In this document: piece by piece, positions 33,828-46,988 of the stretch
Layout: each line of letters begins with the position of its first letter
Position numbering within the stretch: position 1 is the first letter of the stretch
From: Strigamia acuminata
Lineage: Eukaryota; Arthropoda; Chilopoda; Geophilomorpha; Linotaeniidae
Assembly (NCBI GenBank): GCA_949358305.1
Contig: OX442315.1
Span: 32,700,427-32,764,426 of the forward strand
Direction: 5' to 3'
DNA: 64,000 bases
The notes under the pieces: model-generated
The model's database searches: none
The model's input: the letters and a program-made list of their open reading frames with translations, nothing else
Told to the model about the DNA's origin: nothing
Translations under genes and position numbers: made by a program

Positions 33828-34061
33828 GGTTCAATTAATGACACCTTGCCATTGACGTTCGATTTAACAAATAAATTAATCAAGCCGAGAGCTTTAAATC
33901 ATTCAAAAGTGAACGGAAGAAGACAGAAATTTATTGACACAAATGATACAAATTTACGACGGCACTACATAAATGTTTACCGAGACTAAAATGAATAGAA
34001 AATTGATTTTTAAAAAGTAAAAAATAAAATAAAATCAAACAAGTGTTAGATTATTAGACAT
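33828..34061. other. Spacer between giant avidin gene and FIRRM
   Basis: Short AT-rich spacer; holds the upstream region of the avidin gene and the 3' UTR of FIRRM. Nothing else seen. Confidence 0.5.
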
Positions 34062-37000
34062 TTAATTAGAAATAGATTGGAGTTTATCTTGAATTTGATT
34101 CAATTCCTTTACGGCCCAATTGGGCAGCGGTTGTTTCGCCGATAAATCTAGTAAATTTGCTACGTTCGACTGAATCGCTTTTAAAGTGATTTTAATTCTT
34201 TCCTGATCTTGATTAGAAATTGCAGGCGGCTTTTGTGGCACAGTCGGTGGGGTATCGAATGTGGTTTGAGTGCAGCGAGTATCGTGTTTGGTCATTTTTG
34301 TTTTCTCACTTTTCAAAAAAGATATTGGGTCAGTATCACACGTCCAGGGTCTCTAGAAAATCGAAAAATCCAATTAAAATCCAATTAAATTGATTCGCTG
34401 TGTCTCTTCTCTTTTGACCACATTTATTTAAATATAAAGCTTAAAACGCTTTAAAAATCACAGTAATTCATCAAAATGCACAAACATGAACATTTGCCAT
34501 CTGCGATGCTCTGCAGGGCAGCCGTTATGTGCGAAATGCGAGTTAAATCCATGCAGTGCAGGACAGCCGCTCTGTTTGCTCTTATAAAAATCAATATTTT
34601 AATTATTCGAGTTGTTACAACTAACCTGATTCAAATAAGCAGTCACACGCTCTTGGATTAATGCGTTACTAGCCGTCGTTTTGGAAATAACCGTCGTGAA
34701 AACAGTTTCACGCGCAAAACTTGTAAATGCATCTAAAGCAGAATCAACAACAATCCAATTCGGATCCAGCAACAAAGTTGAAAATGAGCGCGAAATCAGA
34801 TCCGGAGCTTTAATCTGCGAAAACATTAAACCAAAATAAGCTAAAATAAAAAATAATTATTTTCCAATAACTTTACCGCTAGCGAAGGATCATTTTCAAT
34901 CTGTTTGAGGTTTTTTAAAATTTTAGTCGCGTGTTTGCGAGCTGTACTGCTCAAACTTTGTCTTCCAACATCCAGCGAGTTCAAAACCTGCAATATTTCG
35001 TCACGGGTAAACGAATGTATCAATTCCGCAGTCAAAAGCAGGAATTGTTCCATCAAGACGGAGCTGTTGAACTTTAAAAGCGAATTTGTGTGTCTCGTTT
35101 TGTGCAGAGATGCGGTGATCCGCGTTAAAGAAGCCACTTTTTCCACGTCGTCCTTCGTTAAATGGACCCGATCGGCTTGGAGTATTTTGTAAGCAGTTTG
35201 AAAACTTGAAATCTATAATAAATTCTATCAGAATTAGTCGATTAATTCGTGAAATAATTTCTCACCAAATCAACTTCGCCGACATCCGAAGGAGACTTAA
35301 TAAATATGCTCAAAGTCGATATTGATTTTTCGTATAAGATTTTCACCGGATATATTAAACACGTTGGACTTCTCTTCGATATATTTATGTCGGATGCGAT
35401 TTGTTTGGAATTGGATGACAAAAATTGATCCTAAAATAAAAAAATGTTAACAAAAAACAAAAATATTTACTTAAATTTAATTTACCAAATGATCAATCGG
35501 TAAAAAATGAATTAGACGATTCCAAAGGCATCCGACGTGCACCGCGACTACGGACGTGCTGGAACGTAAACACGCAACAACATTTGATATAATGCTGCAA
35601 TGATGAAGACATAAATTCGGCGAAGAATGTCTACATAAAAAAAAAGATTATTTTCCAATACTTTGATCGTTTTGATCGAATTTACCTCCCCACAAACGTC
35701 CAAACATCCATTGACATTTGTCGGCTCCAGAAATTCGGATTTAGCAAATTGTTAATTAAAACCTTTTCCTGTTAATATTTGAAAAATCAATTTTTAATTC
35801 CATTTTAAGATTGAATTACTCACTAAATACAAAAAATGTCTGGCGGGAAGACGCGCAACAAACCTACAGAGCTTCGTATGCGCGTATTCGTACAGCGAAA
35901 CATTTAAGGGTAATTCGCCTCGCGATGTTTCCATCGACAAATATACCGGCAATGTCAATTCCACGTGACCTACAATTCATTAACCAACATTACATAACTT
36001 GCTAAATTGGGAAATTCTTCGTACATGACGGTAATACGTTGAATATGGCTGATAAAATGGACGACAGTTTGTTACCGGAAATCTGGGACATCCATTGATC
36101 GAAATCTCGTTCTGAAATAAATAAATTAAAATTAATATTTTATTTAAAAAAATATTTTTAAATTACTTTTTAGTTTTGGTAATTTCTCTAAAATCGACAG
36201 CAATAAGATACATCGTTCGAATCCGTTGGAATCGCCTGAAAAATCGCCATTTTTATTATTTTAACATTCGGAATTTGAATTTAATTCGGTACTTTGAGGT
36301 TCTTCTAACACAAAGTGTAGAAAATGGTAGTCCTGGATTAACTTTTCGACGAGCGGTTCGATTCCGACGGTCAATTCGGTGTTTAGTTTTTGAGTTGAAC
36401 TAACTGCAGCAAGACTGGGTGGAGAAATTCTATTTTTTTTTTTTTTTTAAATAAATGTAAATTTCTTCTGTAAATTTCTTGTGTTTTTATTTACCTGTAC
36501 ACATGTAGGATTAAACTGAATAAATTTTTCTGACAAGTGCCAAGATGTCCGCCATATTTATCACAAAGGAGGACAATTACTTTGAGAAGAAAGCCGCACA
36601 TTCGAGTTAACTTGACAAACGTGACCTCACCATTCGTTTTCTAAATTTAAAAAAAAAAATTAATTAAATACGATTACATTGAGATGGAAAATTGTACGAT
36701 CGTACAATGTGCTCAAGTTTTTCCAATCGATTCAGTAATTGACTAATCAACACTTCGATGGTCGGCCCTATGTCTAAAACCTGTTTAATCAGTTCTTCCT
36801 GTTCTGTAGCGATTCTGTAAAATCAAATTGCATCAAAATTAAAATAAAAACAAAATTTACTTCCATTAAAATTCATACTTTATATACAGTTGCCACACAG
36901 CTGCCATCATTCTTATATCAATATCAAAAACTATTTCTCCGATTTGCTTCAAACCTTCTAAAACTGAAAATGTACATTAAAATATGAACTTATTGTCTTA

Positions 37001-39071
37001 TAATAAATAAAAGACGAACAAGGGCGTCTAAAAATAACCATTTTCGTACATAAAAATGCATATTTGGACTAAAAAATGCAAATTTGGACTAAAAAAAAAA
37101 ATGCATATTTGGACTAAAAAATGAATATTTGGACTAAAAAATGAATATTTGGACTAAAAAATGAATATTTGGACTAAAAAATGAATATTTGGACTAAAAA
37201 ATGAATATTTGGACTAAAAAATGAATATTTGGACTAAAAAATGAATATTTGGACTAAAAAATGAATATTTGGACTAAAAAATGAATATTTGGACTAAAAA
37301 ATGAATATTTGGACTAAAAAATGAATATTTGGACTAAAAAATAAATATTTGGACTAAAAAATGCATATTTGGACTAAAAAATGAATATTTAGACTAAAAA
37401 ATGAATATTTGGACTAAAAAATGAATATTTGGACTAAAAAATAAATATTTGGACTAAAAAATGAATATTTGGACTAAAAAATGAATATTTGGACTAAAAA
37501 ATGAATATTTGGACAAAAAAATGAATATTTGGACTAAAAAATGAATATTTGGACTAAAAAATAAATATTTGGACTAAAAAATGCATATTTGGACTAAAAA
37601 ATGAATATTTAGACTAAAAAATGAATATTTGGACTAAAAAATGAATATTTGGACTAAAAAATAAATATTTGGACTAAAAAATAAATATTTGGACTAAAAA
37701 AGGAATATTTGCACTAAAAAATGAATATTTGGACTAAAAAATAAATATTTGGACTAAAAAATGCATCTCTCCACCTGAAAATTGCCTTTCTTAGTTGAAT
37801 ATCCTTTTTTACACTTAAAAATTGCAATTTACTCCTAAAGAATTATCTTTTTTATTTTAGACCGAAATAATTTGCTTCAGATGCCGAAAAGCCTTATAAA
37901 TTAAACACTGAATTAATACTTACTAGATAAAACAAAATGCAAGTCACTGGACGATTGAACAAGGATATTGTGTAATAAACCATTTAATTTCTATTAAATA
38001 AAAATCATAATTAATTAATTTCAATTTGTTTTGAAAGCAGATCAAATTAGAGGAATTTTCACTGTTAAAAGGGCTCCGGTTTTATTGAAAAGAAAAGTTA
38101 AGGACTCGTTCATTGTTTCCAGAAACTTCCCATAAATTTCGACACTTCGCTGGAAAAAAAGAAAGATACCTTGGATTATATTTTTGCCATTTTTCATGAT
38201 AGTACTCACTTTACAATGTCCATAACTCGCGTAAACAATGAACAATGTTACGGTGCAAAGACTCGAAACATGTCTAATGTAAACATCCTTTTGTTTGGTG
38301 AATATACTTTCTATATAACACGCGAAGCAATCCATAATAAAGCATAATTCCTATAAAATGTGTAAAAAAAAGTATGAAAATGAATAATTTCTTTAAAAAT
38401 AAAAATATCCTACCTCGATTACAGGTTTGATTAAATCGCAACAAGGCAATAAGTTATTTGTTATGTGTTTTTTTATGAGTTCAAAACTCGAGCGAAAGAG
38501 ATTCTTTAACTGTAACAGAAATATTTGGTTTTTGTCAATATAAAACTTAATTTTTTCCAAATAAATAACCAAAAAATTAAGTTTTTTGATAAAAAAAATT
38601 GAATTTTATCCGTATAGTCTTCTATTATCGATGCTTTCATATTATGAAGCCTGAAAATTATGTCAAAACTAATTATAAATACACTTTTTCTATTTACCCA
38701 TTCAGATATTTTATTAAAAAGTTGCTCTTCCGAGTCTTGTAACGACAAATGAGGCACTAATTGGTTAAACATCACTTTCAATGTTTCTAAAAAAAAAAAT
38801 AACAAATTAATAAATTAAATTATTTTATTAACTTTTTATATGCATTTCAATGATAATACCTTTTAGACTTTTATTATGCTCTTCTTTTAAACAGCTGTGC
38901 TACGAGTTAAGTAAAAATAAAACAAAAATAACAAAAAATAAAATTTCCATTTCGGAATTTTTTTTACAAATAAAAGGATATGATCAATTTCGGTAACGCA
39001 AACGACAAGTTTTGTTGACATTCTTCTCTCGTCCACAGTTCCACAGTCTCTACGAATTTAGTCTGAGACAT
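34062..39071 (-). CDS. FIRRM: FIGNL1-interacting regulator of recombination (C1orf112/FLIP family)
   Basis: Family members bind the AAA ATPase FIGNL1 and help remove RAD51 from DNA, limiting homologous recombination. At least 13 exons on the minus strand, including 38968-39071 (start MSQTKFVETVELWTREEC), 36814 down to about 36700, 36495-36640, 36266-36399, 36167-36235, 36025-36111, 35824-35969, 35686-35768, 35486-35630, 35266-35430, 34877-35212, 34626-34814 and 34062-34352. Matches along the human protein: LSFALPKLI near the start, VWQLYIK, HVELTLPVYLSME followed by LYEYAHTKLCRF, NPNFWSRQMSMDVWTF, then LLLDPNWIVVDSALDAF and a short helical C-terminus (PNWAVKELNQIQDKL). Human FIRRM is about 850 aa; this is a similar size. 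It is probably a helical-repeat protein, nuclear. Some N-terminal exon borders (37900-38850) and the 36814 exon donor are uncertain. One intron may be only 30 nt (36236-36265). It is divergent from DNMT1. Confidence 0.87.
36236..36265 (-). other. Putative 30-nt micro-intron (or in-frame stop) in FIRRM
   Basis: Begins GT (GTTAAAAT) and ends TTTTTCAG. Its length is a multiple of three; if it is retained, an in-frame TAA (36261-36263) ends the protein. If it is removed, the frame runs on through SECDSNGFERCILLL, which matches the conserved family segment. Confidence 0.6.
37058..37765. repeat. Intronic minisatellite, 20-bp unit
   Basis: About 35 tandem copies of aaaaaatgaatatttggact within a FIRRM intron, with rare variants (aaataaat, aatgcat, tagact) that themselves recur in blocks, showing duplication of multi-unit segments. 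Register is an exact 20 bp throughout. Confidence 0.97.
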
Positions 39072-39458
39072 ATCAACTGTAAATATTCCATAAAACTACA
39101 ACTGAAAATCGCGGCGGCTTTAAAATGGCTTAAAACTTGATTCAAAACGCTAGTCGAAGAACGATGCTCAACCCACAAGTCGAGTATATTCCTTTGGGTA
39201 GTTGAGTAAAGCGCGATTCACGTTTTAGATATTCCAAAATATGATTAATACATTTCCGTTTTGCTCCATTTTGCGCGGGAAATCTTTACACGAGAGTACT
39301 GCAAGCACGTTGCAGCACTCCTCTTGGATTGACAGCTAAAGTTAACCAAATTTATTTAGTTATCACTCTTTGGTAATGTTAAAAAATATGTTTCTTTATT
39401 CGGTGGATCGTGAATTAACGAAAATTCATTCACAGTAAATCGACATCACATTGAGAAA
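39072..39458. promoter_or_regulatory. Shared FIRRM-DNMT1 divergent promoter region
   Basis: 387 bp between the start codons of two genes in opposite directions. It is richer in CG dinucleotides than the neighbouring introns (cgcggcgg, gcgcgat, gcgcggg) and has no obvious TATA box. A bidirectional, housekeeping-type promoter is likely. Confidence 0.65.
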
Positions 39459-42400
39459 ATGGTAAAACCAAAACCAACAGCCAAGAGGTTAGGAAATGCA
39501 AATTAAAAATTTCGAGAGTGAAACAGTAAAATATTTTTCCTTTCAACTCAGAGCTGCGAGTAAAAAGACTAAGGGATCCCAGAAGTCAACGCCACGAGTT
39601 TTACGCGATTCAACGGTGAAGAAAACGAACGTTTCCCGCGGAGAGCCGGACGAGCCAATCACAGCGTGAGTCGTTAAATTGAATCTATATTTTCATTTCC
39701 ATATTTCAGTAAAACGAATCGTATTTTTCAGTGAAAGCAACAAGCGCAAAATGGAAGAAGAGGAACCGCCACCGGTAAAAATACCAACCAAAAGACGGAA
39801 GAAAGAAAATGGGTAGTTATATAAAGGATAAATCCGATGTAAAGCCCCCAAAAACAAGTGTTATAACGTTTTTCTGTGTCAAATATAGCGCAAATAAGTC
39901 AACAAAAAACATGGATACGTCCAACGATCAAGTAACGAATGTTAAAGGCGAAAAAGAAAATTTAAAGTGAGTTAAAACGTGCAAAATGTGTCATAAATTG
40001 CATTTATTATAAGAGATACTTCACAGCGGTGAGAAAAACGACGTTTTGAAAAAGGCAATCAACTCCAAACCTCAAATCACTCGATGTACCGAATGTTCTC
40101 AACTCCTGGACGAAAAAATAGTTATTTTTCCTGGGGATAGTGCCAATGCGGTATGTTTATTTGCTTTATTTTAACCTAAATATTATTCTAATACTTTTAA
40201 ATTCAACAGGAAGATGAAGTATTGGCTTTATGTAACGAAACTTTGACTCTGGAAGGCCAAGAAATGGATGAGTACGCAGAAACATCAATTCCGGACTACA
40301 AACTCACGCAGTTTACGGTTTACGATGTAAATACGCACGTTTGCCCATTCGATACAGGATTGATTGAGAAAAATCGCAAATTATATCTCAGTGGCGTTAT
40401 TAAACCCGTTTACGATGACGATCCCAGTCCCGAAGGTAATTAAAATCCACAAATTTAATTATTCGTTTAATGAAAAATTTTCTTATGAAAAGGTGGCGTT
40501 CTTGCGAAAAAGATCGGACCCATTGTCGAATGGTGGGTTGCAGGTTACGACGGTGGTAATGATGTCTTGGTAGGAGTTTCGACGGGTAAATTATTCCAAA
40601 ACGATTGAATCGAGAGAATATTTTGTAATATTTATTATTTCAGAACTTGCGTTTTACTACTTGATGACACCCAGTGACATCTATGCGCCATATATGAAAT
40701 CGATTATGGAGAAAACTTATTTAACTAAATTAGTGATTGAATTTCTGAATAGCGACGAAACAGGGACGTATGAAGATTTAATTAACAAAATACAGGTTTT
40801 TTTTTTAAGGGTTTACGTTGTTTTTCCTCGTTTTTTAATCGATTTGTTTTGATTTTTTAGGCTACGCCGCTTAAAGGTTACGACAGCTTTACAGAAGAAA
40901 GTTTGTTACGTTATGCGCAATTTATCGTCGAACAGGTGGATAGTTACGACCACGCGGCGGATGCAGATGAGAATTTATTGAATAATACGGAATGCATGAA
41001 GGCTCTGATTAATTTGGCGGGTGTTTCTCGGGAGGAAAAGTTAGTTTTTGAATTAATGATTTAGTTTGATGTCTAATTAATTAATTTTTATTGATTTTTT
41101 TGTGTTTTTATTTAGGAAATACATTCGTGCTCGCATTCGTAACGTTCAAAAGAAACCTAAAGATACGAAAGCGACTACGACACCTTTGGTTAGAGAGCTT
41201 TTTGAATTGATGTTTAAAGACCAAATTGAAACCGCGCCAAAATCGTCCGTTCGACGGAAAAGATGCGGAGTTTGCGAGGTTTGAAGAAGAAAAAATAATA
41301 TAAAAGTTTAGAAATAATTTATTTTTTTATTTTATAGGGCTGTCAGCGACCTGATTGCGGTGAGTGCAGTAATTGCAAAAACATGATCAAGTTTGGCGGC
41401 ACGGGAACCGTGAAACAAGTGTGCAAACAAAGAATCTGTAAGAATTTGGGTTACGTTGAAAATGGAGCCGAAGCGTCCGATGAAGAGACGGAAGAACCAA
41501 TCGTTGATGAAAATGTGAAACCTAAAAGAGAGTTTACGATACCGAAAGAAAAGCCGAAAGTGTCGTGGGTCGGTGAAAAAATCGAATCAAATAAGAAGAA
41601 AACTTTCTACAATGCGGCTAAAATCAATAAGAAAATAGTTACGTATTTTGTCTCTAACATTTTGGTTTTGTTTAATTAATTTTGTAAATTTTTTTTCAGT
41701 ATAATGTTGGTGATTGCGTTTTGGTGTACCCAAGTTCCCCAGATGTGCCAATGTTTATTGCTAAAATCATTTACATGTTTGAAGACAATTTTACAAAGAA
41801 AAAGATATTTCATGCTCACTGGTTTTGGTAATAATAACAATAAAGAAAATATTAATTTTTATATTTATTATTAATTTTTTTTTTAATTTTCTTTCGATTT
41901 AGTCGCTGCACAGACACCGTTTTAGGCGAAACTAGTAGTGACAACGAAGTCTTTCTTGTGGATGAATGCGAAAACTCACTATTGGATATCATTAAATCGA
42001 AATGCGAAATCGTTTATAAACCGCCACCAGCCAATTGGGCGTATTTAGGGGGCGAAGACGTGGCCTTGCAGAAGGAAAATTACGACGAGAAGAAATTCTT
42101 TTACAAATTGTTTTATCAGCGAATGAGTGCTCGGTTCGAGGACCCACCGAGAGAGTACATTGACGTAGACGACAGAGAGGATAAGAAATGTGATTTTTGT
42201 CCCTGTTGTGAGCGGATAAACACATTTAGAAACGTAAGAAAAATTAAAAATATAATAAAAGAATACGTAATTTTAAAAAATAATTATTTATTATTAGCTC
42301 GAGATGCTGCATCTTGGAAATGTTTACAACGAACATGGCAAAGATGTGTTTTACGAGTCCGTTAAGTGGTACAATGTCAAATACAGTATGGGGTCGCAAG

Positions 42401-45400
42401 TTTTTCTTTCACCTGACGCATTTAAATTCAAAGCCAAAACACCAGTGCTGCCTGAAAAAGAAATCATCGAAAAGGTGAAATAAACGTTTTAAAAAAAATT
42501 TAATTATATGTTTATGTATTGTTTTAAGGTGGACGAGGACGTTTATCCGGAATATTACCGCAAAAATAAAGAACGAGGGGAATATGTGGACTTGCAAGAG
42601 CCGTTTAAGATCGGATACATCGAGAAAATTTACTGCGCTGCGAGTAAAAACGGTTTAGTGAATTCGAGCGACGTAAAGTTATTGGTAAAGAAATTTTACC
42701 GGCCTGAAAACACTCATCGCGGCATGGCTGCGAGTGCGTTTGCCGATTTTAATTTATTATATTGGAGCGATGAAGGTAAATAAGTGAATTAATGGTATTA
42801 AATTTAAAATTTTGCTGATTATTTTTAAAATTTTTGATAGAGGCTGTAGTGAATTTGTCAAGTGTTCAAGGAAAGTGCCACGTTGCGTATTGCAATGATC
42901 CAGCCAAAACCGAAGCTTTGTGGGATTCCGATGAACATCATTTCCACTTTAATGAGGTAAATTTGGAACCTGTTTTGTATTTCTCACAAAATGTAGAAAA
43001 TTTGGAGGAAATATTTAATTATTTACTTATTCTAACAGGCGTACAGCGCAGAATCAAAGACATTTGAAGACCCACCATTCAAAGCGCAGCTGTTAGGAAG
43101 TCGTGGAAAAGTATTATTTGATTTTTGAAGTTAAAAAATTGATTGAATTTATTGAAGAATTTAATTTTATCAGGGTAAAGGAAAAGGAAAAGGGAAGAAA
43201 ATCGAAGACATTCAACAAGACCCATCGCCGAAAGTGCTTAATTTTGAACGGCTGAAAGCTATGGATGTTTTTGCCGGCTGCGGAGGTTTATCCGAAGGAT
43301 TCCATCAGTCGGGAGTGTGCGACACGAGGTGGGCGATCGAATGCGACGAAATGGCGGCGCAAGCTTTCCGATTAAACAATCCAGACTGCACTGTTTTCAA
43401 CCAGGATTGCAATGATCTTCTCAGAATGGTCATTGAGGTAATATTGATAGAAAATTTGTGAAAATTTGTTAAAAATTTATTAAAAATTGTTAGAATTTGT
43501 TAACATTTGTTAGAATTTGTTAAAATTTGTTAGAATTTGTTAAAATTTGTTAGAATTTGTTAAAATTTGTTAGAATTTGTTAGAATTTGTTAAAATTTGT
43601 TAGAATTTGTTAAAATTTGTTAGAATTTGTTAAAATTTGTTAGAATTTGTTAAAATTTGTTAGAATTTGTTAAAATTTGTTAGAATTTGTTAAAATTTGT
43701 TAGAATTTGTTAAAATTTGTTAAAATTTGTTGCAATTTGTTAGAATTTGTTGCAATTTGTTAGAATTTGTTAGAATTTATTACAATTTGTTACTATATGT
43801 TACAATTTGTTGCAATTTGTTATAATTTATTACAATTTGTTGAAATTTGTTGAAATTTACTGTTTTTCCTTTTTTAAATTTTAGGGTCAAACGAAAAACA
43901 ACCAAGGCCAGACATTGCCACTCAAGGGGGATATAGAGCTACTCTGCGGCGGTCCACCTTGCCAAGGCTTTAGCGGCATGAATCGATTCACAGCCGGTCA
44001 ATGCTCGCAGTTTAAGAATTCGCTGATTGTTTCTTACCTCAGCTTCTGCGACTTTTATCGACCGAAATTTTTCCTTTTGGAAAACGTGAGAAATTTTGTG
44101 TCGTACAAGCAGAACATGATTCTTAAGTTGACCCTTTCTTGTCTGGTTCGCATGGGTTATCAATGCACTTTTGGCGTTCTTCAGGCAGGAAATTACGGCG
44201 TACCCCAATCGCGAAGACGGTGAATTTTATAATTTAGTTACAAATTAAATTTTTTAAATTAATTAATTTTTTTTTTTAAATTTTTATATCAACTAGTGCG
44301 TTTATATTGGCCGCAGCACCCGGCGAAAAATTACCCAATTTCCCCGAACCCAGACACGTTTTTAAACACAGCTCTTGCCAGGTTTTCGTAGACGACAGCA
44401 AGTACGTAACGAACGTTAAATGGCACGAATCGGCGCCGTATCGTCGTATAACCGTCCGCGACAGTCTTTCCGACTTGCCCGCCATTGAAAATGGCGCCAA
44501 AATCGACGAAATATGCTACACGCCCGAAAACCAGTCGCATTTCCAGAAAATCGTAACTTAAAATGAATGATTTTAATCTCGACGTTCTTAAAAAATATTT
44601 TTTTCAAAAACAGTTGCGGAAGAAGAACGTGACGCGTGTGATTCACGACCACGTGTGCAAAGAAATGAGACCGCTGGTCGCGGCTCGCATACAATACATT
44701 CCGTGCCAACCTTTCGCCGATTGGAGAGATTTACCCAACATCGAAATAACGTTATCGGATGGCAGCAAGACTAAAAAATTGTTATTAATTTATTTTTATT
44801 TTTATTTTTAAAAAAAAAAACAATAAATTAAAATCTTAACTTTTAGGGAATACGGCTTCGATGATGGAAAAAACGGACGTTCGTCGACCGGTGCACTGAG
44901 GGGAGTTTGCCGATGCGCCGAAGCCAAAGTGTTCAAAAAATGCGACCCACAGCACCGACACCCCCAAGACAGCACAATCATACCGTGGTGCCTGCCGCAT
45001 ACGAGTAACAGACACAATAATTGGGCCGGACTGTACGGCCGTTTGGATCCCGACGCTCATTTTAAGACGACTGTTACGAACCCCGAACCTATGGGCAAAC
45101 AAGTGAGATTTTTCTGTAGATGAAAGTGGGATTTGAATTAATTTATTTATGTTAATTTTTAGGGTAAAGTTCTTCATCCTGATCAGCACCGAGTGATAAG
45201 TGTGAGGGAGTGCGCGCGATCGCAAGGGTTTCCAGACGCTTATAAGTTTTATGGGAACACGCTGGATCGACATAAACAAGTCGGGAATGCGGTCCCACCG
45301 CCACTGGCTCGCGAGATTGGGTTGGAGATCAGGAAATGTCTGAAGTCGTGTGTGGAGAGGAGTGAGGAATGCGATAAAAGTGCGAGTGACAAGGGGATCT

Positions 45401-45441
45401 CGATGGATTCGCTAGCAAAGCCAGGTTCGTCCAAGTTTTAA
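39459..45441 (+). CDS. DNMT1: DNA (cytosine-5)-methyltransferase 1
   Basis: Copies CpG methylation onto the new strand after replication, in the nucleus. I could place 23 exons: 39459-39487, 39552-39665, 39732-39812, 39889-39966, 40027-40150, 40210-40435, 40493-40585, 40644-40795, 40861-41039, 41116-41278, 41338-41637, 41700-41827, 41903-42233, 42298-42474, 42529-42775, 42841-42956, 43039-43110, 43174-43437, 43885-44219, 44297-44552, 44614-44780, 44847-45102 and 45163-45441. They sum to 4167 nt, that is 1388 aa, in frame. Domains: basic N-terminus; RFTS (about 110-330, with [11 protein letters not shown]); CXXC zinc finger (about 408-450, [18 protein letters not shown]); two BAH domains (about 510-870); Gly-Lys linker (GKGKGKGKK); methyltransferase (about 885-1375) with motif [14 protein letters not shown], catalytic [13 protein letters not shown] motif [22 protein letters not shown] and [15 protein letters not shown]. 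All key residues are present. It is shorter at the N-terminus than the vertebrate enzyme, with no clear DMAP1-binding domain. Confidence 0.98.
43480..43858. repeat. Intronic minisatellite, 10/20-bp unit
   Basis: Alternating ttagaatttg and ttaaaatttg ten-mers between DNMT1 exons 18 and 19, about 38 ten-mers, becoming diverged at the right end (ttgcaatttg, ttacaatttg). Confidence 0.96.
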
Positions 45442-46099
45442 AGACAATCAACGATTTTTTTTAAACATATTCTTTTCGACAAATTTTATATCGTGTTTTT
45501 AGATTTTAAGTTTATGCACAAATGTTAAAATATTTTCTTGTATTCTAAAAAAAAGTTTGATGATGAATGATTCGTAATAAACATACTTTTTTGAAATTGT
45601 GCTGGTTTATCACATTTCTTTTTTCTACAATCAATAGATGCGTTCGTAAAGTAATTTAGACAGGTCAGTCCAAAAAGTTTGGAATAAGCCAAATTTTTTG
45701 AGCACATGCGTTTTGTACGGTCGAAAGATCCGTGTTATGGCCATTCGTATAAATGTTCAAGTGACCATGTATATTTTTGCGCAGATAAGATGCGGCTAAT
45801 GTAGTTGATAAACTATTAATTTTCGTATTCATTTATTTATTTTTGTTGGTGATTGAAATGTATACAATGGAGATTGTTCGATTGAATATTAATACAGCGT
45901 GATTTGTTTTTTTATTGTTTCGGACAATTATATACATACAATTATAACTGATGGGTGATGACTTAATTTTTATTTAAAGGAAAGTTTTGTTGACTGCAAA
46001 TTTAATATAAAGACTCTGACAACGTTCATTTGAACATGCTGGCCCAGAAATGAACCTTGGAACGAAATCGATTTTTTTTCCGTAATTACGTTCAAAAAA
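45442..46099. other. Spacer after DNMT1 with a dispersed repeat
   Basis: Contains 'ttgttcgattgaatattaat' (about 45887-45906) and following sequence that recurs beside the RPB1 fragment at about 53156-53190 and, in part, right of the copia element at about 57885. No gene. Confidence 0.55.
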
Positions 46100-46645
46100 G
46101 TGAAATTATTGTCCAGCGTAATCGCAGCAATAAGAATTGATTATCTCTACAAGGCGTTTGTGGAGTTAGGACTTTTACCGGTTCTCACAGATTGGCTCTC
46201 GCCGCTTCCCAACGGCAGTTTGCCGTCTTTGAATATAAGGCAAGACATTCTTGATGTTTTGGAATTTTATCCAAGTTCGCTGCTCAAAGACAGTGTACTT
46301 GTACAAGCAGTCGCATATTTACGTGATCACCCGAGAGAAACGTATGACAATCAGGTTAGGGCCGGAGAACTAGTTGATAAATGGTCAAGAACTAGAGAAG
46401 AGACGAAACGAAAATTACAAGAAGATGAAGAAAGAATAAGAAAACGGTTCAAATTGAACGTTGAGACCAAGCAGGTTAAACGCGGCAGTAAGAAACGACG
46501 GACAGCCAAACAAGAGACGGACTCACTTTTCCTGAGCGCTGCTAAGGTCTTAAAGAATATGGACGCACCAATTAAACTTGTGATCTACGGAGATGGAGAA
46601 CATGATTTCTCCGATGAATTTGATTTTCGCGGGGATTTATTATAG
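46100..46645 (+). pseudogene. IWS1/TFIIS N-terminal-domain fragment, copy 1
   Basis: About 181 codons open to TAG 46645 with no in-frame ATG; the frame is open back to about 46034. It encodes a TFIIS N-terminal (LW) type helical domain: FVELGLLPVLTDWLSPLPNG, SLPSLNIRQDIL, AVAYLRDHPRET and AGELVDKWSR, matching Spn1/IWS1, the RNA polymerase II elongation factor partner of Spt6. It is followed by a Lys/Arg/Glu-rich tail and an acidic end (DGEHDFSDEFD). Intact IWS1 is much longer at the N-terminus and has a different C-terminus, so this is a fragment or retrocopy, although it could be an exon of an unseen gene. The coding frame is clean, which argues for youth or residual selection. Confidence 0.6.
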
Positions 46646-46675
46646 CTGATTAGACTTTCGACTGATCTACTTTTA

Positions 46676-46988
46676 GGGGCCGTCCATAAATTACGTAACG
46701 GCTTAAGGGGGGAGGGGAGGGGGTTTCAAATTTTGTAACCGGTTGTTACGATGTAGAAAGTGGGGGTTTGCAATAATGTTATGTAACAATATTGAATATT
46801 GAAAAAACATGAGTTTGCCTTGGGAAGATGAAGTTTAAAACGTTAACAAAAATGCAAAACTGTGAAAATTAATTTTTAAAATGTCATTTTTAAATTAAAA
46901 TTGAAAATTACTACTTGAAATTTGATACAGGTGGGGGGAGGGGTCTAAAAACGCAAAAATTTGCGTTACGTAATTTATGAACCGCCCC
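46676..46988. mobile_element. PIF/Harbinger-type MITE (313 bp)
   Basis: Terminal inverted repeats of about 24 bp: GGGGCCGTCCATAAATTACG... at the left and the complement ...ACGTAATTTATGAACCGCCCC at the right. It is flanked by TTA on both sides (46673-46675, 46989-46991). The paralogous site in unit 2 (ctacatttagtcgcc, about 48231-48245) is the unoccupied target with one TTA, confirming insertion and its borders. A 3-bp TTA duplication and GGG/CCC ends fit PIF/Harbinger. Confidence 0.92.

Noticed and set aside
37058-37765. Regular 20-bp array as a CRISPR-like array
   Set aside because: Direct tandem units without spacers, inside an intron of a eukaryotic gene: a minisatellite.
42834-43067. Stand-alone small ORFs at 40222-45441
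   Set aside because: These are exons of DNMT1 read through into introns, not separate genes.
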